64,000 nt of DNA from Rufibacter hautae. GTDB taxonomy: Bacteria > Bacteroidota > Bacteroidia > Cytophagales > Hymenobacteraceae. The stretch is from positions 372,001 through 436,000 of the forward strand of contig NZ_VKKY01000002.1 in the NCBI RefSeq assembly GCF_008271695.1, given 5' to 3'. The notes under the pieces were generated by a model. It saw nothing but the letters and a program-made list of their open reading frames with translations, was not told where the DNA came from and did no database searches. Every line of letters starts with the position of its first letter. Positions within the stretch are counted from its first letter, which is position 1. A program made the position numbers and the translations under genes. This document shows, piece by piece, positions 48,787 through 58,012 of the stretch.

Positions 48787-49653
48787 ATGAAAGCAGAACT
48801 CTACAAACCAAGCCCCGCCCTAAGCAAGTACATTGACAATTACATGCTGGTGGATATTGACTGGAGGAACACTGAGTCCGTTTCTACCGTGTGGCGGTTG
48901 ATTCCGTATGGCAAGGTGTCTATGCTGTTTTTATACGGCGAACCCCATGAATACAGCCTGAACGGTTCTGCAGACGCCATGCAGCGCACCCGGCAGGCTT
49001 TCCTGGTGGGGCAACTCACACAACCCATCTGGCTGAAGTTCACCGGCCACACCCGCCTGATCAAAATCCAGTTTAAGTCTTCCGGTGCCCAGAAGTTTTT
49101 GCCCATCAACATGGAGGAATTCAAGAACGTCCCCAGCTTGGATCTGGAGGCGGTGTGGGGCGGTTCCATCCACTTCTTATTAGAACAGATGGAGGAGGCC
49201 AGCTCGGACGCTGAGCGCATCAGCCGGTTGAACAGCTTCCTGGAAAAACGGTTGCTGCCCCAGCAAGACCTGGTGGATTACGTGGACTACACCATCCAGC
49301 AGATGAAATTGACCAACGGCAACGTGCCCATCAAAGGACTGGAGCAGAAACTGGGAATCAGCACCCGCCAATTGGAAAGAGTGTTCCGATACAAGATCGG
49401 GCTGTCACCCAAGGAAATGGCGAAACTGATTCGGTTGAACAATGCTTTCTCCTGCCTGGAAGCCGAACCCGCTATTTCCATGACTTCCTTGTCTGTGGAT
49501 GCAGGCTACTATGACCAATCCCATTTCTCCCGCGACTTCAAGAGCATAGCGGGGGTAAGTCCCACCAAGCTGTTAGCCGAAAGCTCCAAAGAACTTTTCG
49601 TGACGCACGGGCAGTGCTTTATGAAACAGGTGGGCAGTGAGACCACTGTTTAA
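48787..49653 (+). CDS. AraC-family transcriptional regulator
   Basis: 288 residues from the ATG at 48787. The frame is open from 48709, but that part covers the proposed operator and is not conserved-looking. The N-terminal 150 residues resemble the DUF6597-type sensor domain (YIDNYMLVDIDWRNTE). The C-terminal AraC DNA-binding domain (about 185-270) has two helix-turn-helix units, with LGISTRQLERVFRYKIGLSPK and DAGYYDQSHFSRDFKSIAG in it. Probably an activator of itself and of the cupin gene 182 bases downstream. Confidence 0.88.
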   Translation: MKAELYKPSPALSKYIDNYMLVDIDWRNTESVSTVWRLIPYGKVSMLFLYGEPHEYSLNGSADAMQRTRQAFLVGQLTQPIWLKFTGHTRLIKIQFKSSGAQKFLPINMEEFKNVPSLDLEAVWGGSIHFLLEQMEEASSDAERISRLNSFLEKRLLPQQDLVDYVDYTIQQMKLTNGNVPIKGLEQKLGISTRQLERVFRYKIGLSPKEMAKLIRLNNAFSCLEAEPAISMTSLSVDAGYYDQSHFSRDFKSIAGVSPTKLLAESSKELFVTHGQCFMKQVGSETTV

Positions 49654-49765
49654 CTCTGCTTATTCACTTGCAGAATATTCCTTTAGTAACCACAGAGGTG
49701 AAAAGGGGTATTCTGTTTTTATTTATAAAGGGGCATTTGTAATTAAGTAGTGATGAGGGGCGGAG

Positions 49766-49809
49766 GTCGTTTTTGTACAAGTTTAAGGTTGAGCGGTGTC
49801 CCATCTTTG
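49766..49809 (+). promoter_or_regulatory. Candidate AraC operator and -7 box upstream of the cupin gene
   Basis: GTCGTTTTTGTACAAGT (49766-49782) matches the element before araC in 16 of 17 positions. CATCTTTG (49802-49809) is a 7/8 match to TAnnTTTG, again 36 bases from the element start. The ATG follows 26 bases later. Confidence 0.6.
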
Positions 49810-49835
49810 TAATGTTAATCATAACCAATAAAGAC

Positions 49836-50315
49836 ATGGAAACATTACAAAATTTAAAAGCAGTAACCACCACCCAGGCCTACAGAAGTTACCAAGGCGG
49901 ATTCTTCAAAGTGCTTCTTTCGCCGGAGCAAACCGGAGAAAGCATGGCCCTGGTAGACATGACTCTGCCCAGAGGTGCTGAACCACCCGTACACGTGCAT
50001 AGCCGGGAAGACGAAACGTTTTACCTGCTTTCTGGCGAAATGACCTTTAAAATAGGAGACCAAACCATCAAGGCAGTAGCCGGCGATGCTGTCTTCGCCC
50101 CACGTCAGATTCCGCATCTGTTCAGCATTGAGTCTGAAAGCGCGCGCTTCCTGTCCTTGATCACGCCGGGACAGTTCCTGAACTACTTTCTGGAATTCAG
50201 TTTTCCGGCCGCCGAAGAGTTGACGGTTGTACCGCCGCAAGGGCCGCCACCCGCCGAAGTGATCATGCACATGACCTCGCAGTTGATAGGAAAGTATGGG
50301 GTGCTGTTTGTGTAA
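49836..50315 (+). CDS. Cupin-domain protein
   Basis: 159 residues from the ATG at 49836; the longer frame from 49773 would overlap the operator. A single cupin with PPVHVHSREDETFYLLSGE (metal-binding His-x-His and Glu) and GDAVFAPRQIPHLF (third His). Family members include quercetin dioxygenase-like enzymes and small-molecule binders; the substrate cannot be told. Cytoplasmic. Its promoter shares a site with the araC gene before it, so it is probably the target of that regulator. Confidence 0.85.
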   Translation: METLQNLKAVTTTQAYRSYQGGFFKVLLSPEQTGESMALVDMTLPRGAEPPVHVHSREDETFYLLSGEMTFKIGDQTIKAVAGDAVFAPRQIPHLFSIESESARFLSLITPGQFLNYFLEFSFPAAEELTVVPPQGPPPAEVIMHMTSQLIGKYGVLFV

Positions 50316-50350
50316 GCGCACCTTTCTCACCAGAAAATAGAAGTATTCGC

Positions 50351-50716
50351 ATGAAGCAAGCCGTCCTTTTCAAATCCCCTCAGGTAACCGTGCACGAAAT
50401 TGCTGGGCTGGGGGACGGGACTGCTTCACCGGCAAAGGCAGTACTCACTACTTCCAAGGTGACCATTCCGTTGGATGCCGCTGCTACCGAGGTGCTGGTG
50501 GGCTACCTAAAAATCATGAGGTCCTACTACACCGCTGCGCATCGGTCAAAGCACCTATTGAGTAGCCAATTGGACCAAGTTTCTCTCCATCTGGAAACAA
50601 GCCTGCAAAACAGAGGAAATAGCCTGGCAGAATACCAGGATGTCACGTACCTCATCCAGCAAATGGGCTGTCTCCATGACTGGGCCACCCTGCCTGCCGA
50701 GTACCAGAATGCTTAA
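50351..50716 (+). CDS. Small protein of unknown function (121 aa)
   Basis: 121 residues starting MKQAVLFKSPQVTVHEIAG. No signal peptide; the second half is predicted helical (LKIMRSYYTAAHRSKHLL). It starts 35 bases after the cupin gene on the same strand and so is probably in the same transcript. No family recognised. Confidence 0.6.
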   Translation: MKQAVLFKSPQVTVHEIAGLGDGTASPAKAVLTTSKVTIPLDAAATEVLVGYLKIMRSYYTAAHRSKHLLSSQLDQVSLHLETSLQNRGNSLAEYQDVTYLIQQMGCLHDWATLPAEYQNA

Positions 50717-50876
50717 CCAAGTGCCTCCACAAGGAGAACGTCTTCGGGGGTAATCCCTCTTAACAAAAACTATCCCTTTTGTTACAAACCAGCTGCAACT
50801 TCTCCTCAGGAAGTGACCGGCTATTTCTTGCCTGAAAATCTAAAATCAACCCAAAAACAATACATCTATAAACGCC

Positions 50877-51497
50877 ATGAAAAAAGCACTCTTATCCCTC
50901 CTTGTATTTTCTTTCGCCTTGAACCTGACCAGCTGCGAAGAAACGGAAGAGATCACCAAAACGGCTTACGCTGTAGAAGAAGAAAATTCTACCGTTAAAT
51001 GGAAAGGCTACAGCCCCAGCCTGTACCACGACGGCTCCTTTAAGGTGACCAGCCCGGGCGTGGAGGTGGTAGACGGCAAAGTGAAATCCGGTACGTTCAC
51101 CATTCCTATTGCCTCCATCCAAAACTTTGATTTAGAAGACCACGTGAAGCCCGCCTTGCTGGAGCATCTCAAAAGCCCTGATTTCTTCAACATGGTGCTG
51201 CACCCAAATGCTTCCTTTAAGATCACCAATGTTCAATCGTTGGCTTCTTCCAACGGTGGGGGAATAGCAAACGCCAACTATACCGTCACCGGAGATTTTA
51301 CCCTATTAGGCCAGACACATGCCATTACCTTTCCGGCTAGGATCATGATGGAAGGTAGCAAAATCGAGATGAAAGCAGATTTCCAACTAGACAGAACCAA
51401 ATGGGGGATGATGTATGCCGCAGACCCTGCACTTGGCGAACATCACATCCTCCCCAAAGTGGATATTTCCTTAGACATCAAAGGGCATAAGCAGTAA
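50877..51497 (+). CDS. YceI-family lipoprotein
   Basis: 206 residues. Signal peptide with lipobox LTSC (Cys at about 20). The YceI lipocalin-like domain spans about 35-204, with STVKWKGYSP, HLKSPDFFNM and YTVTGDFTLLGQTHAITFP. YceI proteins bind long isoprenoid lipids in a beta-barrel pocket. Attached to the cell envelope. Separated by 160 bases from the previous gene. Confidence 0.9.
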   Translation: MKKALLSLLVFSFALNLTSCEETEEITKTAYAVEEENSTVKWKGYSPSLYHDGSFKVTSPGVEVVDGKVKSGTFTIPIASIQNFDLEDHVKPALLEHLKSPDFFNMVLHPNASFKITNVQSLASSNGGGIANANYTVTGDFTLLGQTHAITFPARIMMEGSKIEMKADFQLDRTKWGMMYAADPALGEHHILPKVDISLDIKGHKQ

Positions 51498-51564
51498 TTT
51501 GAAAGTAAATTCTTCAACCATCTTCCAGTATGAGGGAGGCGTTGAAGAAGTAGTGTCAAATCAG

Positions 51565-51627
51565 AAGCACATCCAGAAGGAAGCCGCTCTTTATACAAGG
51601 AGTGGTTTTCTTCTGGATGTGCTTTTA
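51565..51627 (+). terminator. Long-stem terminator after the YceI gene
   Basis: AAGCACATCCAGAAG (51565-51579) pairs perfectly with CTTCTGGATGTGCTT (51610-51624), with further partial pairing inside. Short T-run after the stem. 67 bases beyond the stop. Confidence 0.75.
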
Positions 51628-51769
51628 GGTTTATTTTAGGAAATGCGTTTTAAGGAGTCCGTCTGATTTAAGCAAGGTTTTACCAAAACATCCCCAAACC
51701 AGGAGGGCTCTTTTTAACAATATTAATTAATTGTAGATTGCTCATCTGATTTTCCACCCCAATCTAAGA

Positions 51770-53731
51770 ATGAGTAGAAGAAACATGTTCCGCGGGAAAG
51801 TAAAGTTTATTGTTGCCTTTTTGTGCCTGTTTCAGGCCGAGGCCTTCAGCCAGGTAAGACTGCCTAAACTGGTAAGCGACGGAATGGTGCTGCAGCGCGA
51901 TGCCAAAACCAACATCTGGGGCTGGGCCGCGCCCGGCGAAAAAGTGACCGTTACCTTCCGGGGAAAATACTACAAAGCCACCACCAACCCCAGCGGGAAA
52001 TGGGAAGTAGCCCTATCACCCATGAAGGCGGGTGGTCCTTACACCATGGACATCAAAGGCAGCAACCAGATTACCGTGAAAGACATTTTACTAGGCGATG
52101 TGTATTTCTGCTCCGGTCAGTCGAACATGGTACACCAAATGTCGCTGCATAATATCACTTATGCCAACGATATCATAACGGCTAATTACCCCCAAATCCG
52201 GCATTTTTGGATTCCCACCATGGCCAATATGGAAGGTCCTGCCCAGGATCTGCCAGCGGCTGCGGCTTGGAAATGGGCGAACCCTCAGGACGTGAATAAC
52301 TTCTCCGCCGTGGCCTATTTCTTCGCTAGAAAACTGTACGACCGGTACAAAATTCCCATCGGGCTGATCAACGCCAGCGTAGGCGGCACGCCCATTGAAG
52401 CCTGGACCAGCGAAGATGGCCTGAAAGAATTCCCGACTGTCCTGTCCACCATAGAGAAAAACAAGGACACTAGCTACGTGAACCCTATTCAGCGCAGGGC
52501 GGCCGCCGTGGCAGCAGCTAACCGCCAAAAGCCTGAGCTGGACAAGGGCCTAACGGGAGCAGTGAAATGGTTTGACCCAGCGTATGTGCCCAAAGGGTGG
52601 CGCAACATCAACATCCCCGGCTATTGGGAAGACCAGGGTATCAGGGACCTGAACGGAGCCGTGTGGTACCGCCGCGAGATTGAGGTTCCGGCTTCCATGG
52701 TGGGCGTACCCGCTAAGGTGTTCCTGGGTCGCATCGTGGACGCTGATTTCCTGTACATTAACGGAAAACAAGTCGGAAACACAGGGTACCAGTATCCGCA
52801 GAGAAGGTACAGCGTTCCGGCTGGTACCTTGAAAGCGGGAAAAAACCTCTTTGTGGTACGCGTGCTGAACCAAGGCGGTAAGGGCGGCTTTGTGCCAGAT
52901 AAACCCTACTACCTGGAGGCCAACGGCCAAACCGTTGACCTGAAAGGCACCTGGCAATACAAAGTGGGCGATGTGTACCGTCCAGCTATTGGTCCAATTG
53001 AAGGCGGCATCAGCGCTCCGAACCAACCCACGGCTTTGTACAACGCCATGGTGGCCCCGGCCATTGACTACACGCTTAAAGGTATCTTGTGGTATCAAGG
53101 CGAAAGCAATTCCGGTAATCCTACGGAGTACAAAAAGCTGTTACCGGCGTTGATTGCAGACTGGCGCGCCAAGTGGGGACAAGGCAACCTGCCATTTCTA
53201 TTCGTGCAGCTTCCCAACTTCATGGAGGCAAATTACCTGCCTTCTGAAAGCAACTGGGCCCTTATGCGGGAAGCTGCCCTGCAAACCCTTTCGGTACCTA
53301 ACACGGCCATGGCCGTTACCATTGAATTAGGCGAGTGGAACGACATCCACCCGGACAACAAGAAAGACGTGGGCGAACGGTTGGCCTTGGCCGCCATGAA
53401 GCTGATCTACGGCGATAAAAAGATCGTGTCTTCCGGTCCGCTGTACCAGTCTTCCAAGGTCGAGGGGAATAAGATCTTCCTGAATTTCACCAATGTGGGA
53501 AGCGGCTTGATTTCCATTGACGAAGAGGAACTCAGCCAGTTTGCCATTGCCGGAGCCGATAAAAAGTTTATATGGGCCAACGCAAAAATTGAGGGCGACA
53601 AAGTGGTGGTGTGGAGCGATGAAGTGCCAGAACCGAAATTCGTTCGCTACGCCTGGGCCGATAACCCCGACAGCGCCAACCTCTATAACAAAGAGAAGTT
53701 ACCCGCTTCCCCTTTCCGCACCGATAAGTAA
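51770..53731 (+). CDS. Sialate O-acetylesterase-like SGNH hydrolase
   Basis: 653 residues with a signal peptide ending EAFSQ. The SGNH nucleophile lies in FCSGQSNM (S118). A second block is ILWYQGESN, and the Asp-x-x-His end is in EWNDIHPDNKKD. Between about 270 and 400 is an inserted jelly-roll like the N-terminal domain of GH2 enzymes (DLNGAVWYRREIEVP, FLYINGKQVGNTGY). This layout is typical of enzymes removing 9-O-acetyl groups from sialic acid or acetyl groups from plant xylan. Periplasmic or exported. No sugar-use genes adjoin it, so the substrate is open. Confidence 0.88.
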   Translation: MSRRNMFRGKVKFIVAFLCLFQAEAFSQVRLPKLVSDGMVLQRDAKTNIWGWAAPGEKVTVTFRGKYYKATTNPSGKWEVALSPMKAGGPYTMDIKGSNQITVKDILLGDVYFCSGQSNMVHQMSLHNITYANDIITANYPQIRHFWIPTMANMEGPAQDLPAAAAWKWANPQDVNNFSAVAYFFARKLYDRYKIPIGLINASVGGTPIEAWTSEDGLKEFPTVLSTIEKNKDTSYVNPIQRRAAAVAAANRQKPELDKGLTGAVKWFDPAYVPKGWRNINIPGYWEDQGIRDLNGAVWYRREIEVPASMVGVPAKVFLGRIVDADFLYINGKQVGNTGYQYPQRRYSVPAGTLKAGKNLFVVRVLNQGGKGGFVPDKPYYLEANGQTVDLKGTWQYKVGDVYRPAIGPIEGGISAPNQPTALYNAMVAPAIDYTLKGILWYQGESNSGNPTEYKKLLPALIADWRAKWGQGNLPFLFVQLPNFMEANYLPSESNWALMREAALQTLSVPNTAMAVTIELGEWNDIHPDNKKDVGERLALAAMKLIYGDKKIVSSGPLYQSSKVEGNKIFLNFTNVGSGLISIDEEELSQFAIAGADKKFIWANAKIEGDKVVVWSDEVPEPKFVRYAWADNPDSANLYNKEKLPASPFRTDK

Positions 53732-53761
53732 GAAGTAGGTCTTGTAGGGGAACATCAGAGT

Positions 53762-53791
53762 CCCTTCGGTAGACACCGAAGGGCTTTTTTT
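53762..53791 (+). terminator. Rho-independent terminator
   Basis: CCCTTCGGT pairs with ACCGAAGGG around a 4-base loop and a 7-T run follows. It lies 30 bases after the esterase gene. Confidence 0.92.
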
Positions 53792-54101
53792 GTAGATGGG
53801 CAATCAGATGCATTTGATTCCTTGTTCACCTGTTACTAGGCAATAGCGCATTTTGTGGTTTCCCTTCAAAAGAGGGGGGTGAACCTGATAGGGGTTTTGC
53901 GCTTTTAAGTGGTCATTTGAATGCCCTAGCAAAGACTAGAATCATATACGTGGGGTGTCTAATTCCTTACTTATGGTTCTGAACGGCAGCTTCAAATCAA
54001 TCTGCCTCATTCAGGCAACCTGTTTTCACAAGCCCGCATCTAAAAAGTGAAAGGCCAGCGACAACCGCTACCGCTTACGAACCTAAACCCCTAACCCCTT
54101 T
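53792..54101. other. Intergenic gap, nothing recognised
   Basis: About 310 bases between the esterase terminator and the serine hydrolase. Promoter expected; no exact -7 box found and no reading frame supported. Confidence 0.4.
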
Positions 54102-55580
54102 ATGCAACCACAGAGATTTACCTCTAACGTTTTGTGGCTTTTTTTTTGCTTTTTAGTTCTAACCATGGGGCTGCACAGCCAGCCTGCGTGGGCGCAAACC
54201 GATAGCGTGGATGTATTCCTGAAGAAGATCATGCAGGAGCGCGCTATCCCTGGCATGCAAGTAGCGGTTGTGCGCCATGGTCAGATTATCAAACTGGGGG
54301 CTTATGGGGTGGCCAGTCTGGAATATGAAGTGCCGGTGACCAACCAGACGGTTTTTTCGCTTAACTCCATCACCAAATCCTTTACAGGTGTAGCGTTGAT
54401 GCAACTGGTAGAGAAAGGAAAGCTGGATGTAAATGCACCTATCTCCACGTACTTGCCCGACCTGCCCGAAACCTGGAGGCAACTCACCGTAAAACAACTG
54501 GCTTCCCATACCTCGGGCCTGCCCAATGTTATTGACCCTGAAACTGGCGAATGGACTTTCCATAACTTGGATGACGCCGGTTGGGCGAAAACCCTGACCA
54601 TGCCCCATGAGTTTGCCGCCGGCCAAAAGTTTAGTTACAACCAAACGGGCTACGTGCTGCTGGGGCTCCTCATAAACGAGTTGACTGGTAAACCCTTCTC
54701 TGAGTATATAGCAGAGCGTCAATTGAAAGTTGTTGGCATGGGCAAAACCGGCTTCGGAGATTTCAAAGATGTTGTTCCCAATCTGGCTAAACCCTATGCC
54801 GTCCGGAACCGGAAGCACCAGAACGTGGCAGAAAGGTTTCCGGTAGGCGGCAGAACCGCCGCCGGCATGTATAGCACCGCCCAAGAGGTAGCCCAATGGA
54901 CCATCGCTTTGCAAACTGGAAAACTCTTGAAAAACGCCAGCAGTCTTAACACGCTTTGGACTCCGATTTCTTTAAACAACCATAAAATAGGAGGGTTCTC
55001 CAAGTTGCTGAATGGGTACGCGTTGGGCTGGCCGGTCATGAGCAGACCCGAGCATCCTGCGGTAGGCGGCATAGGCGGGGGTAGGTCTGCGGTTTTCATT
55101 TACCCCAAGGATAGCCTCACCATTGTTGTGCTGACCAACCGCCTTGGGTGCGCGCCTGAGAGTTTTATAGATGAACTGGCCGGTTTCTATGTTCCGGCCA
55201 TGAAACCCTCTACCGGATTTGGGCTGCCACCGGAGGTGTTGGTGTTGCACAAAGCATTGTACAAAAAAGGCTTTCAACATGCCCAGGAGATTGTGCGGGA
55301 ATTAAAGCGGAAGGACAAGAACTACCAGGTGTCTGAGGATGATCTAAACGCGTGGGGCTACCTGCTCTGGAAACAGGGTCAACTGCAAAACGCCCTTGCC
55401 GTGTTCAAGCTCAACATTGCCCTGTACCCCAACAGCGGCAACACCTATGACAGCTACGCCGAAGCCCTCCTGGAAAGCGGCCAAAAAGACCTAGCCATTC
55501 AGAACTACAAGCGTGCCTTGGCTTTAAATCCGAAGAACGTTGGTGCGATGAGACAACTGCAAGTCTTGGAAGGCAAGTAG
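54102..55580 (+). CDS. Beta-lactamase-family serine hydrolase with TPR tail
   Basis: 492 residues. Signal peptide ending QPAWAQ. Class C beta-lactamase/esterase fold (about 32-365) with S89-I90-T91-K92 as the SxxK catalytic pair and Y179-N180 (FSYNQTGYVLLG) at the usual YxN place. The third motif is probably GIGGGRS. The C-terminal 110 residues carry TPR-like helices (NTYDSYAEALLESGQ, AIQNYKRALALNP). Such enzymes are usually esterases or peptidases of cell wall material rather than drug-resistance enzymes. Periplasmic. Stands alone. Confidence 0.87.
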   Translation: MQPQRFTSNVLWLFFCFLVLTMGLHSQPAWAQTDSVDVFLKKIMQERAIPGMQVAVVRHGQIIKLGAYGVASLEYEVPVTNQTVFSLNSITKSFTGVALMQLVEKGKLDVNAPISTYLPDLPETWRQLTVKQLASHTSGLPNVIDPETGEWTFHNLDDAGWAKTLTMPHEFAAGQKFSYNQTGYVLLGLLINELTGKPFSEYIAERQLKVVGMGKTGFGDFKDVVPNLAKPYAVRNRKHQNVAERFPVGGRTAAGMYSTAQEVAQWTIALQTGKLLKNASSLNTLWTPISLNNHKIGGFSKLLNGYALGWPVMSRPEHPAVGGIGGGRSAVFIYPKDSLTIVVLTNRLGCAPESFIDELAGFYVPAMKPSTGFGLPPEVLVLHKALYKKGFQHAQEIVRELKRKDKNYQVSEDDLNAWGYLLWKQGQLQNALAVFKLNIALYPNSGNTYDSYAEALLESGQKDLAIQNYKRALALNPKNVGAMRQLQVLEGK

Positions 55581-55703
55581 GATCTTCCTGCGAAACGAAC
55601 TACCTGTGTTTGAAAGGAGTTTTTTTGTAAGTTGATGGCACCGGTAGCGTAAGCAAAGGTTTTAGATATCGAAGAGAAAACGCATTACTCGTTTACATAT
55701 AGC

Positions 55704-55750
55704 AAAGCGGTTTAGGACCTGTTTTTGAAAAACAGGTCCTAAACCGCTTT
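55704..55750. repeat. Perfect long palindrome of the dispersed type
   Basis: Arms of about 22 bases (55704-55725 and 55729-55750) are exact inverses with the core TTTAGGACCTGTTTTT. It may end the hydrolase transcript, although it lies 124 bases past the stop and lacks a clean T-run. The best copy of the palindrome family in the window. Confidence 0.75.
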
Positions 55751-56151
55751 ATCTTTTAATACTACTAGATCCACTCAGTAAATTTTGGAAGGTGTTAAGG
55801 GTGGGATAGAGCAAACCAAAACCGTCACTTCTAAGCCAGCTTTCTGAGTTTTCCTGCTGCCCAGAATGGCTTTGGCGGGAGGGGTGACCATCAACTGATG
55901 AAGGCCATTGTCCAGCAGTTTTTTGTTTGTGGGCTTTCTGATGTCCAGTTTGCGGCAGGTGAACTTTAGACAAAATTAATTCTGTCTCCCTATGCCTTTT
56001 AAAGGTGTTGTGGAAGGAGCTTCTTATTAGCCGAAACTATCGGTCAGAATTGGATTAATGAAATGTAAGGGCTTTCCTATAAGGTGCCTTATTCCTTCTG
56101 AAAACCTAATATTAACCTGAATAGGTTTGTAATTGTTAGTATTTAGGGATT

Positions 56152-56159
56152 TAGTTTTG
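56152..56159 (+). promoter_or_regulatory. Candidate -7 box of the desaturase gene
   Basis: TAGTTTTG is an exact TAnnTTTG match. A TTTG at 56126-56129 lies about 22 bases upstream, near the -33 position. The ATG at 56195 would have a leader of about 28 bases. Confidence 0.55.
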
Positions 56160-56194
56160 TATATTCCTTCTACTTGGTCCAAAACTTACATTTC

Positions 56195-57235
56195 ATGAAA
56201 ACCTTAACCGCTGTCACCGATCCCTGCGGGGTAGGAAAGCCTGTCTCTGCGATTGACTATTTTTTCGTGAAATATCTGAACGATGAACGGGACCTGCCCT
56301 TTGTTTACCTGACCATCAAAATAAGCCTGATCCTAATTCCATTTAGTGTTCTTTTATATATGCCTTTCATCACAGGCTGGGTGTGGTGGGTTTTGGCCCT
56401 TTTGTATTTGATCATCAATAATGCAATATTTAAAGGAACGTTTGGTTTGATGTTTCACTGTATCAACCACCGTCCTTTGTTCAAAAATGCCTATAAATAT
56501 TGGAACAATTATTTGCCTTGGGTATTAGGACCTTTTTTCGGGCAAAGTCCTGAGACCTATTTCAGCCACCACATAGGCATGCACCATGTGGAGGGCAACA
56601 TGCCGGAAGACGAAAGCAGCACCATGACCTATCAGCGCGATAGTGTCAGGTCTTTCCTGAAATACAACGGCTTGTTCATGATTGCGGGAGTGGCAGACCT
56701 TTTCAACTATTTGCTCAGGAAAAAAAGACGCAAGCTTGCTAGAAGGACCGTGGTAGGGGAAGTCTTCTATATTTCTTTATGCGTTGGCCTAAGCTTTATC
56801 AGCTTTCCGGCCACTTTGTTTGTATTCATTATTCCCCTCTTTATTTTCAGGTTCATTGCCATGTTAGGGAATTGGACCCAACACTCGTTCGTGGATGCCA
56901 GCGATCCGGCAAACCCTTACAAAAACAGCATCACCTGTATAAACGTGAAGTACAACCATAAATGCTGGAATGACGGCTATCATATCAGCCATCATGAGCG
57001 CCCCGCCATGCACTGGTCTGAGTATCCCAACTTCTTTCTTAAAAACCAAGCAAAGTACCGGCAGAACCAAGCCATTGTTTTCGATGGATTGGATTACGCC
57101 AGAGTTTTCTTTTACCTGATGTCTAAACGGTATGATGTGCTGGCCCGTCACTTGTTAAACATAGATAATGCTTTTGCCAGTGAACAGGAAGCCGTCACTC
57201 TCTTAAAAGAACGCACAAAACCCATTCTGATCTAA
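56195..57235 (+). CDS. Fatty acid desaturase-like membrane protein
   Basis: 346 residues from the ATG at 56195 (a TTG at 56174 opens the longer frame). Four or more membrane helices and three His clusters: FHCINH (HxxxH), SHHIGMHH (HxxxHH type) and GYHISHH (HxxHH). These bind a di-iron centre as in membrane desaturases and hydroxylases. Lipid, carotenoid or other substrate cannot be decided. Stands alone, with its own promoter box. Confidence 0.82.
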   Translation: MKTLTAVTDPCGVGKPVSAIDYFFVKYLNDERDLPFVYLTIKISLILIPFSVLLYMPFITGWVWWVLALLYLIINNAIFKGTFGLMFHCINHRPLFKNAYKYWNNYLPWVLGPFFGQSPETYFSHHIGMHHVEGNMPEDESSTMTYQRDSVRSFLKYNGLFMIAGVADLFNYLLRKKRRKLARRTVVGEVFYISLCVGLSFISFPATLFVFIIPLFIFRFIAMLGNWTQHSFVDASDPANPYKNSITCINVKYNHKCWNDGYHISHHERPAMHWSEYPNFFLKNQAKYRQNQAIVFDGLDYARVFFYLMSKRYDVLARHLLNIDNAFASEQEAVTLLKERTKPILI

Positions 57236-58012
57236 TGGAATAGTATGGTCACAGTAGATCATGAATGGCGAGAGAATCTTTGGTAAGCGTTATTGTTTGA
57301 TTGAAGCCGAAATGCTTGGGCGGTTCAGAAACTAATCGGGCAAGAACAATAATTTTTGGAGAGCATCCCTAAAAACCTCCTGCACAAAATCATGAAACTG
57401 CCGCTAGCGTGGTAAAACTGAAGCTTTATTATATGGACATGCGATGCTGTTCAAGCTGGAAGCTCAAACCGAGTTGGTAGCAACATAAAGTTGATTATGG
57501 AGACCATAAACAAACCTTCCCCTCCAGCGTTGAGAACGTCTACCTACAAAGCTTGGGTTACAAAGGTTTGTTTTCATGTTTCAGGTTTAGCCAAATTTAA
57601 CAAGGGCTTTCCTGTACTAAACGAGCCCATTTAAGACATCCCATCCCTCAAGTACAAGCCTTCTTCTGAACACAACCTCCGCTTAATAATGGTTGGCCTG
57701 AATGCGATGAAAGGTTTTCATAATCAAGTCTAAAGCCTGCAACAAACTGCTCTCAGTTCAAAGGCCGATTACAGCTTGCCCGACTCTTGTAACCTGCAGA
57801 GCCATGGTTTTCTTCCAAAAGGGAGGTGCAAGTTCAGCAGGTTCCTACATGACATGACAATTGCCTCTATACACTCAAACAGAGCAACTGCGGGAACTTC
57901 ACGCATCCTAGGAGGGGTGCTCACCGTTAAACTGCTCAGGTAGGGGCTTCCCGGCGGCCAAGTTGGGAACATCCGAATACGTTACCCTTCACTTCATTCA
58001 AATTAGATAATC
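57236..58012. other. Long gap without recognisable gene
   Basis: About 777 bases. All frames are broken by stops except a minus-strand frame of 67 codons at 57769-57972, whose product I do not recognise. It may be decayed coding DNA next to the GC-rich zinc protease gene, but no family can be named. Confidence 0.4.

Larger units (their letters stand above)
55581..56194. other. Intergenic region with long palindrome and desaturase promoter
   Basis: About 610 bases. It contains the perfect palindrome at 55704-55750 and the -7 box at 56152-56159. A minus-strand frame of 74 codons (55749-55973) has no protein-like character, so I do not call it. Confidence 0.5.

Noticed and set aside
54159..54914. 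251-codon frame opposite the serine hydrolase
   Set aside because: Antisense shadow; the hydrolase has catalytic motifs and a signal peptide.
55749..55973. 74-codon minus-strand frame after the long palindrome
   Set aside because: Gln/Ser/His-rich, no folded-domain pattern; starts or ends inside the palindrome region.
57769..57972. 67-codon minus-strand frame in the gap before the zinc peptidase
   Set aside because: No family, ribosome site or neighbour supports it. Considered as a transposase remnant, but no motif fits.
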